NCBI GenBank assembly: GCA_015680685.1
Contig: MNCI01003851.1
Span: 92,403-156,402 of the forward strand
Source of the DNA: Gnetum montanum
Lineage: Eukaryota; Streptophyta; Gnetopsida; Gnetales; Gnetaceae
Direction: 5' to 3'
Length of the DNA stretch: 64,000 nt
Shown: one piece after another, positions 12,178 through 24,399 of the stretch
How positions within the stretch are numbered: position 1 is the first letter of the stretch
Layout: every line of letters starts with the position of its first letter
Notes under the pieces: model-generated
Databases searched by the model: none
Told to the model about the DNA's origin: nothing
What the model saw: only the letters and a program-made list of their open reading frames with translations
Position numbers and translations under genes: made by a program

Positions 12178-12302
12178 AGCTTGGTAGCCTAGTGGTGTAG
12201 CTAGGATCTACGCTTGGTAACCTAGTGGCGTATTTGGGATCTGTGCTTGGTAATCCCAGTGGCATACCTAGACATATGCTTGGTAGTCCCAGTGGTAGTC
12301 GT
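12178..12302 (+). repeat. 33-bp direct repeats inside solo LTR
   Basis: About four imperfect units starting GCTTGGTAGCCTAGTGG, GCTTGGTAACCTAGTGG, GCTTGGTAATCCCAGTGG and GCTTGGTAGTCCCAGTGG, spaced about 33 bp. They lie in the R/U5 part of the LTR. A single related word is seen in the split LTR near 35870. Confidence 0.75.
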
Positions 12303-12645
12303 GCACGAAGTCCAAGATGTGTATGGTTGATCAAGGAATTGGTTGCTCATCGCACTTAGGCTAGATTAGATTTTTTTACCCTTTTCCTCCTAGCTTAGAT
12401 TAGTTAATATTATTTTCCATTTCCTTCAGGAGTAGCATAGATTAGAAACACATCATACACCTCATCTAGACTAAACCATCCGTGACATATGCAAAACTAG
12501 TCTAGGTGGGAAAATAGCGAACTGTGACCTAAGGCTAACTATCTAGGTGCCACAACTAGTCCATCTGCGGAGTTCAACCAGATCACATGTGCGACGCTCA
12601 TTTCGTATGGTTGAGTGTAGGGGTACCTCACCACTCATCACATAG

Positions 12646-14690
12646 CAAGGCTGAGTCATGAAATCTAGATTCATAATTAACATCATCGAGAACCTCATGT
12701 TGGCATCAAGTGATATTGCAAGCATATTGCTTTAGTAGGCTCCGCTGTGACTAGTACTATGGGCCTTTAGGGATAAATCCTTGCTACTCTACATTGTTGA
12801 CGTAGATCTCTCTTTAATAGCTACTTGCATAGTGCATCATTCTTGCCTAGAAAACCTTGCTCATTTGAAGTTGTGATAGGAGGCACTTGCTACGCTAAGG
12901 TTTACATTGGATTTAACAAGGAACTAGTAATGCATCCTTGCCATGTTGCTAGTAATGTTACGTAGCTCCTTGAGAGTAGAAAATAATGAGCTAAGTATTG
13001 TTTCTCATTACCTATGTAAAAAGAAAGGTATCTTGCTTAGGGACTAGGAATGAAATCTCCATCTTACTTAAGCATTTGAATGAATCAATGTCAACATTTT
13101 CAAACATCTTGGTACTCATCATGAGTATTTGGCTTTCAAAAGTAATGAATTTGGTGCACATTCATTAAGGAACATGTCAATGGCTACTATTATAACTACT
13201 CTCTTTTCAATATCCTTGGTAGATGGAGAAATGAAAATAAATTTTTTAATAATAGAACCTATTGTATTACCTAGGAGTTATTCCAATAAGGATGTTGTAT
13301 GCATACACAAAATTTTCTAAAGGATGCCATTACTATTTAACTATAAGGCAAGGTATTCTTTGTTCCAAATAATAACGAATAATACTATTGAAAATGATAT
13401 GTTCAATTTTATCAATTTCTAATTTAGGCTTTCTTGACAAGTTGCCAAAGCAATGAATCATTGGAGAATGGAAACATTGTTAAAGCTTAACTTGTAGGTT
13501 ATCTTAATGTTACCAATGTTGCTAAATTTTATAAGATCTGCATAAGAGAAATGCAAAGAAAAGGAATTTATAGTAACAAGAAAAGAAGAGTATAATATGT
13601 GTGAGAGAGATATGGAATCTTCCATTTTCCATTCATAAATATCAAACTAAAATTGATATTTTATTATGCTTACTTAGACCCAAGGATCTATCACATAAAT
13701 GAATTTGTATAAAATACATTAGTAGCAATAAATATTAAGTGCAGTAGACATGTCTAACATTCATGTAGCTTGAATACGTCTTCTATATAATTCCATTGAA
13801 GTAAGAATGATAGCTCAAATAGCTAATACAAAGGCCAACTAAATATTTTCTAGTTTCTTCTAAACAATTTTTTCCTCAACATTCTAATAATATATGTTAC
13901 TCAACTTCTACTACTTGTATCATATTTTTTCTTCATATTGCTCATTTTTCTATCTTCTAGATTCTTTATAACAAATTTTAAAGCTTGTTCTAAATATAAT
14001 ATTACATCAACATTTTTTCTAAGAGAATACTCTATTACATGTTTATAGCATCATCCTTCTAGAATACAAGCAAGGGGATGCTAGTGCTAGCCTTTGAGAA
14101 TAGCACCTATAAATAGCAAGTACATGAGTACACCAACACAACACTAGCTTGTGCTTAATATTAAAATAATAATATCAATGGTTCATTTTTATACCCATAA
14201 TCATCCTTCATAAAATCACCCTTGTTGCTAAGACTCTTGGATGATTTTTCTAAACATATCATAGCTATTATTATTATTCATGTAGAATGTTAAGAAATAA
14301 TAGAGTGCTTTAGCTTCCAATGCCAACAAATTAGCTTCTAAGAAAGGTATAGAATATGGGACTTAAGTTTTTACCTTGATAATAAAAAAAATTTCAATTT
14401 TCTTCTATGATTGTTGATCAAGACATGGGCATTACATGACACGTCCATAAAACATTGTAGTTTGTACAATGATCTGAAAATATTTTCAAATTATCCAAGT
14501 TCAAATATTATGATTAACACAATTTTTTATTTTATATAAATCTTTCTAGTTCCTTACAACTCTTTGTAATATATAATGCTTTTACATATAATTTTAAGAG
14601 CATTGAACTACTAAATATCTATAGGTATATATCCATAATCTCAAGTTTTTTGTTACTTACGTACAAAGTATAATTTTTCTAATTAATTTC
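12646..14690. other. Unassigned AT-rich sequence
   Basis: No gene recognised on either strand. Short open stretches (for example 13129-13320) have no family signature. Probably old, unrecognisable repeat DNA. Confidence 0.5.
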
Positions 14691-14699
14691 ACAAATTAA

Positions 14700-14960
14700 C
14701 ACTTTTATTTTGTCAACATTTGCATTGATAGGTTTTTTTTACTTGATCCAACATGGATTTTAATCATGTTTCTAAATTTTCATTTAGTGTTACATCATCT
14801 ACAAATCATAAAATTTATATCCATGATTGATTTACTTTAATGGTGTGATTGTGAATTCCTCTTTAATTGACTCTTTTAGTTTATTAGTAAAAATGTTAAA
14901 TAATGTTGGTAAAAAAGCAAAGCCTTGGTTTTCTCCTATATTGCTACAAAAGTGGTAAGA
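14700..14960 (-). pseudogene. LINE-type reverse transcriptase fragment
   Basis: Read on the minus strand this gives a non-LTR reverse transcriptase core: an NQG...LPTLFNIFTNKL block at about 14935-14870, then, after a stop and a frame change, F-V-D-D-V near 14800-14786, the catalytic Asp pair box. Spacing between the two blocks is right for the family. It is short and broken, with no endonuclease or poly(A)/repeat tail located. The element would have copied its own RNA at a nicked target. Confidence 0.55.
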
Positions 14961-14969
14961 TTATATAGT

Positions 14970-16128
14970 TTCTTCATCTTTTAATTCTAAAACTATTTCT
15001 CTATATAATTTTGGATGACATTAGGTAAATTAGAATAAACTTTATGTTTGATAAGTCTACCCCAAAATCATTCTCTCATAAGAGTCAAATAAAGGATCAT
15101 CACTTAGAGCCATAGTTCTCATCCTACTAAATGTGGTTCCTAGAGGGTTGGTAGATGAACAAAAGCCTAACCTCTTTGAATGGTTGTGCTTACGCTCAAA
15201 CCCAAGTCTTCAACTTGAGAAATGAGCATCTTACCATCACTCCAAATAACTGTCTCTTCTCTCATAATAGTAAAATGATTTAGTAAAATTAACAAAGCAA
15301 ATAAATATTTTATCTTGTCTTGCCTTTGATTGTTTAATGCAATACTTGAGAGCAACTAGATGGTTTAGTATGGAATCATTTTTTTTTTCTAAATTCTACT
15401 TATGAAACTCTATGTAAATTATTTTCTTTTGTCTAAGAGTCCAATTTTATCTCCAAAATAATAGTGAATAATGTTCCAAACAAATTAATAATCATGATTA
15501 ATTTGTTGTTATTTAAATATGATTTTTCTTATTTTAGTATTAATTAATTATCTATTATCTAGTCAAACCATTTTGACCTCCTTCATTAAGTATTTTACAA
15601 GTTTATCTATAGATCAACTCTCTACCACATTTTTCTAGAAGCTAATTTCTTAGTTTCCTCTAGTACATTATCATGTTCAAGTTGAAAATTATCTAGAAAT
15701 ATGAAACTAGTTAAATCATTTATCTTGTCATGAAATAGATTTTGTATGATCCTTTTTTTAGTGTAAAACAAATGTCATTTCTTGTAGAAACTTTGTTTTT
15801 AAAAAGTTTCCAAAAATTGTATAGATCTTACTTTAGTATTTGTACAATATTTTCTTAGTAATCTTTTAAAAATGTTTTTTTTTCTCAAAGAAATTTCATA
15901 TAGTCTTTATTGAAATCTTTCTTAGTATAAGAATTTTTCATAGCTAAGAATTTTTTTTGTATTTTCTAGTAAAATGTCTTTTAACTATTCTTTACATTCA
16001 TTTTTGTTTTCAACAAATTTTGTACATCTTACTAAAAATAATTTGAATTTATAGTTGAAATATATATTATTTTTGTCTTGTATTACATATCATTAAAATA
16101 CCTTCCTTTAATAGAAAATGGTAGAAAA
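14970..16128. other. Unassigned AT-rich sequence, possibly more LINE remnant
   Basis: No gene recognised. It lies upstream (minus sense) of the LINE fragment and could hold its degraded N-terminal part, but I see no diagnostic motif. Confidence 0.4.
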
Positions 16129-17118
16129 TGTTGTGGACACTATTGAATTTTTGGTATATCAAAACCTTAGAAAATGGAGAATGTGGAAAATATGCTTGTG
16201 GAATTTTAGTAGGACTTGGAAAAGATAAGAGCTTATCAAGAGCATGATGAGGTTAAGGTAAAGAGCATGTTAAAACAAGTTTTAGCCTCGATTGCAAGAG
16301 TTTGAAGAAGTCACAAAGATGCATGATGTCTAAAACTCAAAAGAAGATGTTTTTGTAGCTATTGAAATGTCTTAGAGGAATAGTAGATGTCCTTGAACAA
16401 AAGTCTAGACTTCAAGTTTGACATCCCAAAAAAATAGTAAACATCCCAAGGAAAGTTGAGACATCCTAGCCCATATGTCCCATGTGAGAAGTCCCAGCAA
16501 AAGTAAGATGTCCCACCTACAAGCATAAGAAAATCAATGAGAAGTCCCAAAAAAAGTGAGATGTTCTACTTGCAAGTATCAAAACGTTAGTGAGATGTCC
16601 CAACCTCAAATGAAATTTCCCAACTATCCATTTTCTAGTTGTTGCATCAACTTCAACAATCATTTGACAAGGACAAAGGATATAAAAGAAAGAATATCTT
16701 CATGAAAAGGATAAGCACTATTCATACAAATATTCCCTTCATTTTACACATCTTATGAATCAATTTTTTCTTTAATTATTTATCTTTTGTAAGTTAAGTA
16801 TTGTAATTGTAGTAAGCCTCAAAGCAAGGAATTTGTAATTTAACTGCATTTTCTACTTGATCTTTTTCTTCTGTTTGTATACCCTTTGAGATTGATGTGC
16901 TTCTTGCGAGAAGACATCTCTTGAGCTTGTTGGGACCTTGTGAGGTTGGATGTCTTTCTTGAGAGGAAACACCCCATGTAGAGCTTAGGTTATTATAAAG
17001 GTTGTGGGATCCTTGACACTATATTTTGAGCATGTTGGGACCTTATGGGATTGGATGTGTTTCTCTGTGAAAACATCCCTTGCATAGCTCAAACTATGTA
17101 AAGGTTGCGGTATCCTTA
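16129..17118 (+). repeat. First part of 5' LTR of copia element A (split by Ty3 element 2)
   Basis: A plausible LTR start TGTTGTGGACAC lies at 16129. The stretch runs up to the insertion point at 17118 and resumes at 27225, ending before the primer-binding site at 27389. The left boundary is inferred from the TGTTG start and position; no second LTR was available to confirm it. The last 200 bp hold two copies, 105 bp apart, of a segment starting TTGAGC(T/A)TGTTGGGACCTT (16921 and 17026). Confidence 0.5.
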
Positions 17119-17986
17119 TGATGAGTGATGAGGTACCCCTACACCAAACCATATGAATCACTAAGGCATTACATGTGATTCGATCAAATTTCATGGACCT
17201 ATAGTTATCTAATGCACTAGCTCTTCTATGAAGCGAAATGGGCATTGAGAATGTTTGTTGTCTTCCCAATTACACTTGTGAGGTTCAAGGCTATGGTTTA
17301 AGTGTAATTGAAGTATATGATTTTTCTTACTTTATATTTTATGGATTTGGTTGCCTACAACAAGAATGAAGAGTAGAGTAATTAAAGATCTAATTCGTCT
17401 ACTATCTAACTAGCCTAACACAAGTAACCACTTCACTTTCCTAGACACATCTTGAACACATATAACACTACTGGGCTACCAAATGTTAAGTGTTGCTAAA
17501 TTACCAAGTACTATATGAATGCTCAAAGTGGTCATGCTCATGTTCATTAACTACTAGAAATAAATTTCTTAATTCAGATGCATTAAAGTAAAGAGCAAGA
17601 AAGTAAAATGCATTAAAGGAAATATTAATCTATTCTTAGTGTTGCAAGGATTGTCAAAAGAGTTCATTTTATTCCCATCATACTACTATGCTCAAGTACA
17701 TCAATGCTCGAACAAAGAAATATACATACTTAGACTCCTTTTGTGGGCACTCAGAAAATATTCTAACTCTGAGGAAAAGAAATGACAAGAGCTTTACTAC
17801 TTTAACTAAGAAAGACCAAAAATTAACTATGAAAATTGGAGCTCAAGTGTGATATTTATAGACCTAGGGTAGATGCTTCGATGTTTCTTACGCAACATCA
17901 CATCAAGACCCTAACATTGCATATGCAATGTCATGGCTCAGACATCACGTACCCGACATCGGGACCAACATAAATATCGTTCATCA
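17119..17986 (-). repeat. 3' LTR of Ty3 element 2
   Basis: 868 bp, TGATGAGTGATGAGG...TTCATCA on the + strand, aligned throughout with 26395-27224 and, in part, with 7431-8074, 8075-8790, 11837-12640 and 29851-36233. TATA box on the minus strand at 17853-17860. Divergence from its partner is roughly 15% by eye, so the insertion is old. Confidence 0.92.
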
Positions 17987-18956
17987 TACCCCACAACTAA
18001 ATGAAAACTCATCCTCGAGTGTAGAAGAGGAGGAACAAATTATTTACAACATAATATATTGGGTAGGTATGGGGTTATTGACTCTCATATAAACTTATTT
18101 AGATGAAACAAACATGTAGACTTTGAGTGCACAAGTGTACGTAATTACAATTTTTACAAAATGGGGTGTTCATGATAAGAGAAGTGAACACCCTGGATAT
18201 CACTAACATCCAACGCCTCTTGGTAGCAGAAGAATGAGAGAGAGAGAGAGAGAGAAGAGATCCTTCAATCATGAATGATCCCTATTATGTGATCCTACTA
18301 CATCATCCTTGGTGAAAATAGTTCCAATTCCAGCCCATGCTTCCCATTGCAATCACTACAAAATCATGAATTAGTATGCAATGTGCAACACATAACTATT
18401 AAATGCCTTGTCTCGTCAATGGTTACACTTGGCTAGGTTGTGATTGTGGTTGATTAGTCCCTTGAGTAGTGTTAGCAGGAAGGCTAACAGATAGGGTTAA
18501 TTAAATTAAGTGGTCCATTAAATTTTAAAAAGTTCGACACAAGGAAATATTTGAAGAGGGTATAAGAATTCACAATAATGAAAAGAAGAATTCACTAAAA
18601 CTGTTGTGAAGATGTGTATAATTGGATGTCATTAATGGGGTAAGCAAAAATAATTTGATTGTAAAAATGTCTAAGGGTAAAGAACTTAACTAACCCAACC
18701 AAAAGATATGCAAGTGGGTCCTCCCCAAAGTAACCATACGTCTCTTATGCCCTTACATAACTTCAAAACAAAGAGTTCATGGGCTCCGTGGATGATTAAT
18801 GGTTACAGAAGTTACGTAAAAAAGCCCAAAAGAAACTAACTAAGAATTCTAACACATCAAACTAGGACATTGAACCAAAACATGAAACTGATAGTGAGGT
18901 GAGACATGGAAAGCAGAGATGGATGAGAGTGTGGGATGGAGTTTCTAATTATGGTC

Positions 18957-19042
18957 ACATGAAGTCCCTTGTAGATTTTGTGGTTAAATGACTTGATAGA
19001 CATGAAGTCCCTTGTAGATTTTGTGGTTAAATGACTTGATAG
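18957..19042. repeat. Perfect 43-bp tandem duplication
   Basis: Two identical 43-bp copies, 18957-18999 and 19000-19042, starting ACATGAAGTCCCTTGTAG. Perfect identity inside an otherwise diverged element indicates a recent duplication or an assembly effect. Confidence 0.9.
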
Positions 19043-19246
19043 AATGCATCTTATTCCAAACCAAAACTAACCACATTCAGTGACTTTTCATTATCATTCT
19101 AAGAGCAATCCATATGCTAAGACATAAGAGTGCTCCCATAGAACAGCCACTATTCCAAATTAGAGAAGAAGTAGGAAGTGAAAAAGGGCCTTAGTTAGAG
19201 GGGACTAGTCCCATAACTAGTGCTTGTAGCTTGTTTATTCTATTTG

Positions 19247-19470
19247 AGGGGTGTGCTTTGAATTTTCATTATTTTTTTTTTTGAAATGGGAACCATTACA
19301 TATGCATTTATTTTGTCCAAGAGGTATGCTTTGAATCCTCATATTTTCTCATCTCTCTTTTTCTTTTCTTAATGAGAACCACACCATGTGAGGANTTATT
19401 TTGTCCAAGGGATGTGCTTTGAATTCTCATCATTTTTTTATGAGAACCACACCATGCAAGGACTTATTCA
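19247..19470 (-). repeat. Tandem repeat in 3' region of element 2
   Basis: Three units of about 75-90 bp, each with (A/G)TGCTTTGAAT(T/C)(T/C)TCAT and then, in the last two, ATGAGAACCACACCATG. Element 1 carries a single copy of this segment near 6690-6780. Confidence 0.75.
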
Positions 19471-20390
19471 AATTCTTTGTTTTGGATGACATGGAATGAT
19501 AAGAAATTCATGAAAACACACATGCACCTAGGAAAACAAAAAAGCACAAAGAATACTGAATCCCCTTGAAGCCACACCCTATTCAAACCTTTGAATCCTT
19601 CCCAATTCCAATAATTACCAAAGTCACAAATTTGTTAAAGTTTTTTTTAATAAAAAAGGGACTACACGTTTCCAAAACAAGGGAAACCATAGAGTTTGTC
19701 AATGGGTGGATGCTATGGACTCATTGCTTGTTACATGAAAAAAAATCACATCCTAATTATCCATAATAAAATTCAAAGCCAGAAACTAGGCACCAACAAT
19801 CAAATAAAAATAATGAATACCACCATCAAGTAATGCATTACCATTATACCTGACACTTATTAACAAACAATTAGAAAATCACACTAAAATAAAATAAAAG
19901 AAAGTGTAAAATATTCAAGAAATAGCAAATGTACTAATGATGGTGTAAAGCAAAAATTAGAAAACATTAATAACATAAAAACAAAAAGATGTAAAAAAAA
20001 GAATGTGTAAAACAAAAAGTTGTAAAAGAGAAAATGTGTAAAACAAAAATGATTGAAAAACTGAAGAATCTCTTTGTATGATTAACATGAGTGGTCATCT
20101 CCCTCACAACTAAGTTGAAAGGAGGATATCTGAAATATGGAGCATGGTTGTCCATCGAATAAGGTGCTTGTTGTGTTAGCTAGCATATGCTCATGGAAAG
20201 GTTTAATTTGTTGGCTGTTGACCAACTATTTCTTATTTGGGCTCTCAGGTTTATAAATCATCATGGCCCTAGAAGGAAAAGTTTCATAAATGATGCAATG
20301 TCCTTCCTACAATGTTTGAAACTTAGTTCGTTGAGGTACACGTGTGAGGTTCCAATAAAGAATCTTATCTCCTAATTGAAACTTGACTTT

Positions 20391-21335
20391 TCAAATTTTC
20401 AAGTCATGACACTTTTTGCTATAGGCCTTGTGCAACTCGTTAGATGATAGGGCCACTAATTGATTTTTATCTAGAAAGTTGAGATTCATTAGTTGTTCTT
20501 TTTGGGCTAGACTCAAGTCAAGGTCAATGTCACAATTTGTTGAAACTGTACAAAGTTCAAATTGAATAGGAAGTGTTGGTAGTTTTCCATACATAAGCTC
20601 ATAGGAAGAGTAGCCTATAAGAAGTTTCCAAGTTGATTGTTAGGCCCAAAGGGCATCATTTAGTTTTTTGCTCTAGTCCTTTCTATACTTGCTAATAGTT
20701 CTTGTTAGTATCCTTGCGATTTCCCTATTGGTAACCTCAGCTTGACCATTAGCTTGGGAATGGTAAGGTGTTATGAGTTTATGTTTAACCTCCAATCATT
20801 ACATGAGCTTCCGAAAAGTAGTGCCTATAAAATTAGTTTCATTATTAGAAATTAATGCACGTGCAATACCAAACTTGTTTACAACATTTTGTTCTACAAA
20901 CCAAGCAAAAATAGAGGATGTATAGTCAATGACAGCTATTGCTTCTACCCATTTCATATAATAGTCAACAGCAACTATGATGTATACCTTTCCATTTGAC
21001 ATGGGCATGATGGAACCCATGAAACCAATGCCCCAGATGTTGAATGGTTCTAGTGGTTGAATCCATTGTTGAGGTTCCTCCATTTGAGCAGTCATTCTAC
21101 CATCTCATTGACATTTTTCATAAGAGAATACATAATGGTGAGCATCCCTGAAAAGTGTTGGCCAATAGTAACTTGCCATAAGGATTTTAATGGTCATGCA
21201 TCTCCTAGCATAGTATCCTCCACAAAGACCTTCATGAGCATCTTGGAGAATGCATAGTTGATCAAGATTAGGGACACACCAATGAACCAGGCCATTGGCA
21301 TACACCTTATAAAGATGTTCATTGATTTTCATGAA
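20391..21335 (-). pseudogene. Ty3 integrase (element 2)
   Basis: On the minus strand this holds an integrase N-terminal Zn module (YYWPTLFRDAHHYVFSYEKC near 21110-21170), a core with IWGIGFMGSIMPM near 21030, VDYYMKWVEA near 20950, ISNNETNF near 20850 and, after breaks, the NGQAEVTNREI-equivalent near 20720-20760. The C-terminal part ends at about 20391. The second core Asp region reads NNE, a change from the D-N-G of element 1, so the active site is damaged in addition to stops. Confidence 0.88.
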
Positions 21336-21339
21336 GTTC

Positions 21340-22940
21340 TTTACTCAGTGAAGAAACTACTATTTCTTCTAGTGGTCCAACACTTGTGGCAGCTCCTAAG
21401 TGAGAAAATAGATGAGAATGTTATCATACCATTTTGGCTCATTAGGCATTTGTTCAATTATAGCCCCAACAAAGAGAAGTTCATCAAGAAACATGTCAAA
21501 GAGTGAGCTTTCTTCCTCTTTGTCATCCCATTGCAACCAAGACAAGTGATTAGAAACCACATTCTCAATGCCCTTTCAATCTATCATTGTGAGATTAAAT
21601 TCCTGCAAGATCACCAGCCATCATATGACATGAGGACTAACCATTGGCTTGTTCATTACAAAGCAAATGGCATTATGGTTTATGTGCACAAATACATTGT
21701 ATTCAACCACATAATGCCTAAACTTCTCTAGAGCAAACAACACCACCATCAATTCTTTTTCAATATTGGTATAGTTTAGTTGTGCACCCAGAATGCTTCA
21801 GTTGGTGCAGTGAATGTAGTATGGATGTTTCTTATCATCTAACTACATCAGCGCAACTCCCAAGGCATAATTTGATGCATCCATCATGATGTGAAATGGC
21901 CTGGATCAATTAAGTGCTTATAGGATTAGAGTTTCTACAAGCTTCTCTTTTAGTTATTGGAATGCTTTCACACATTCTACTATCCAGATGAAGGGAGCAT
22001 CTTTCTTTGTTAGCTCAACCAACAGCTTTTCAATCTTAGAGAAACTCTTTATGAATCACTGGTAGTACCCAGTATGTCTAAGAAATGATTAAACATCTTT
22101 AACTATTTCTGGATGGTGGGTAATTCCTTGGATGATCCTTATTTTTTCAAGGTCTACCTCAATTCTTGCTTGAGAGATTCTATGCCCTAGTTCAATTCCA
22201 TCTTGGACCATGAGGTGACTCTTCTGCCAATTGAGCCATAAGTTGGTTTTAACATACTATTTTAGCACTTACTCAAGGTGGTCTAGGGCTTGCTCAAATG
22301 TAGCTCCATAGGTGGAAAAGTCATCCATGAAGACTTCTACACCACTACCAATCTACTATTGAAAAATGCTTAGGACTAAGTGTTGGAATGTGGCAGTAGC
22401 ATTGCATAGACCAAACAACATCTTACAATATGCAAAAGTCCCCTAGGGACTCATGAATGTTGTCTTTTCCTGGTATTCTAGTGTATTTTGAATTTGGTTA
22501 TAGCCACTATAACCATCAATAAAACTATAGTAGCAATTCCCAGATATTGTTTTGAGCACCTAGTCAACAAATATCAATGAAAAGTGATCCTTGAACATTG
22601 CCATGTTCAACAACCTAAAATCAATGTAGACCTGCCACTTGCCACCTTTCTTTGATATAATTATGAGTGGATGAACCCACTCACTATCTGCAATGGGATA
22701 GATGAACCTCACCTTAAGGAGTTACTTAATTTCCTTCTTGATAATTCACTTCAATTTGGGAGTTAACCATCTCTATGGCTATTGTTTTAGCTTCATGGCT
22801 AGGTCAATGTAGATGTGATGTTGGCATATCCTAGGATCAATCCCTATGAATTCAAGATATGACTAAGCAAAAGTTGCTAACCATTTTTCAACTACTTTCA
22901 ACAACATCTTTTTCTATTCTAGAGAAAGTTTTGAATTAAT
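21340..22940 (-). pseudogene. pol: Ty3 reverse transcriptase and RNase H (element 2)
   Basis: The minus strand carries the same block order as element 1: the RT fingers near 22640-22720, the F-M-D-D-F catalytic box at about 22319-22345, the connection with the FLRHTGYYQ-like segment near 22050-22090 and an RNase H region to about 21700. Several stops split it so that no long frame remains. The catalytic Asp pair of RT is preserved at sequence level although the protein cannot be made. Confidence 0.85.
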
Positions 22941-23510
22941 TATCACCGACTTCCCATTTTTCAAAAATACATATTTCATTCTAGCCAGTAACATTTTCAA
23001 CTGAAGGGGCTCTTATTTAAATTTTTCAAGAATTTCCAACTCTCCCCAGTGAGTATCATCATTTATGTGATCAAAGAGTTATTGATGAACCTGCTCTAAT
23101 TCATCCATGCCTATGACATACACACATGTCAGGCTCTCAGTTGGATCCATGAAAAGTGTGCTACTTTTAGAATCATTGGTCAGCCACTAGGTGCACTCTT
23201 TTTTTGTGGCTATTGGATACAAACACCTTTGAATTTCTGCTTCTAGCACACACTGTTTACATGTAGATATAGATGATTACTTTATGGCCCATACTTTCTA
23301 CACACAATTCCACCTACTATCACTATACGCGATGTATGGAACTCTATTCTTCTTGATCTTTTCGAATGCATTTTCTTTAGATATCTCCAAGGAAAGATCT
23401 CGGATCTCCATTCTTGCATCAATGATGCTTAGCCATGCTCTTCCCATTATGATTGGAAAATATCCTTTTCAGTTCTCCACTTTGATTACTAGGGAATCGG
23501 TAGGATAAGA

Positions 23511-23882
23511 CTATCCATGGACAGTGATCATAATGTCTTCTACCAATTCCAATGGAATAGTGATGGATTGGTTTGCCAATTCTAATCTTATGTTGCTCTT
23601 CTTAAAAGGAGTTGGGTTCCAGGCAATGTATATCTCATGAGAAATCATATTAACACCAGAACCTAAATCAAGAAGAGCCTTGCATGGTTCGTTTCTAGTA
23701 ATTTGCAAATAAAGTAGAGGACTTCCAAGATCAGTTAATTTCCTGGGAAGGTTTTCTACATAGATCCAATCAGACATAGTGTGAGTAAGCATTACAGTAT
23801 GGATCCTTGGTAGAGTTTGATTTGAAAGAGGCCTAAAGGAATTTGATATGGAGGAAGAGGTAGGAGTAGGGTTGTCAACCAT
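23511..23882 (-). pseudogene. Ty3 protease region (element 2)
   Basis: An open 123-codon minus frame contains LLDLGSGVNMIS, the protease site. The catalytic D-S-G triplet has become D-L-G in this copy, and there is a matching D-S-G at the same place in element 1 (2733-2770). Downstream LELANQSITIPLELVEDIM aligns with element 1. Confidence 0.85.
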
Positions 23883-24399
23883 AGGTGTAGGTGAAGGCTT
23901 AGGTGGAGTATGGGGTTGAAAGAAAGGTCTTTTCTTTAATTAGAAATTCAACCCCTCCAATTGATGATTGAGTTGCAAATTAATAGCCCTTGTAGCATTG
24001 CTTTGTTGTAGTTGAGTGGGTAATTCACCCTACATTGGTGGAGTAGGCAGTTGCTATGCAACTAGAGGAGGAGTATGTGCAAGGATAGGAAGAGGATAAG
24101 GATAAGAGGTAGTATCCCTTCTTTCATGTGGTGAATGAACTCAGCAATAATCTAAAGGGTGGTAGTGAGTTGGAAATTAGAAACATAACTGTTGGAGTCA
24201 CATGGAGACATGGGTTGCTGCACGTGGTAACCATATGGATTAGGCTGCTAGTAAGGGTACTGTTATCTTGGCAGTGCTAGCACTCATGATTGTGATTGCT
24301 GCCATTGTTGATACTATTCATACAATTGGGGTGGAGCTCCACTTTGATAATACGGTTGTCACTAGTGGAACTACCTGAGATTACCTTAAGAATAAGGCA

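Larger units (their letters stand above)
11837..12640 (+). repeat. Ty3 solo LTR with perfect 5-bp target duplication
   Basis: It begins TGATGAGACATGAAATTGC and ends GTACCTCACCACTCATCA, the TG...CA ends of the family of elements 1 and 2. It is flanked by CATAG at 11832-11836 and CATAG at 12641-12645. Length 804 bp compares with 868 and 830 bp for the element-2 LTRs. No internal region remains, so it arose by recombination between LTRs. One n is at 12036. Confidence 0.92.
17987..20390 (-). other. Long 3' non-coding region of element 2
   Basis: It lies between integrase and 3' LTR, where Athila-type elements can carry an env-like frame, but no frame is readable here. It contains a (GA)n run at 18236-18256, a perfect 43-bp tandem duplication (18957-19042), a three-unit tandem repeat (19247-19470) and one n at 19395. 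Segments near 18700 and 20090-20155 are conserved with element 1. Confidence 0.75.

Noticed and set aside
18236-18256. (GA)n run, possible GAGA-type regulatory site
   Set aside because: Simple microsatellite in element-2 non-coding DNA; no gene nearby.
17987-20390. Possible env-like third frame of element 2
   Set aside because: Position fits Athila-type elements, but no readable frame, membrane segments or conserved protein text is present.
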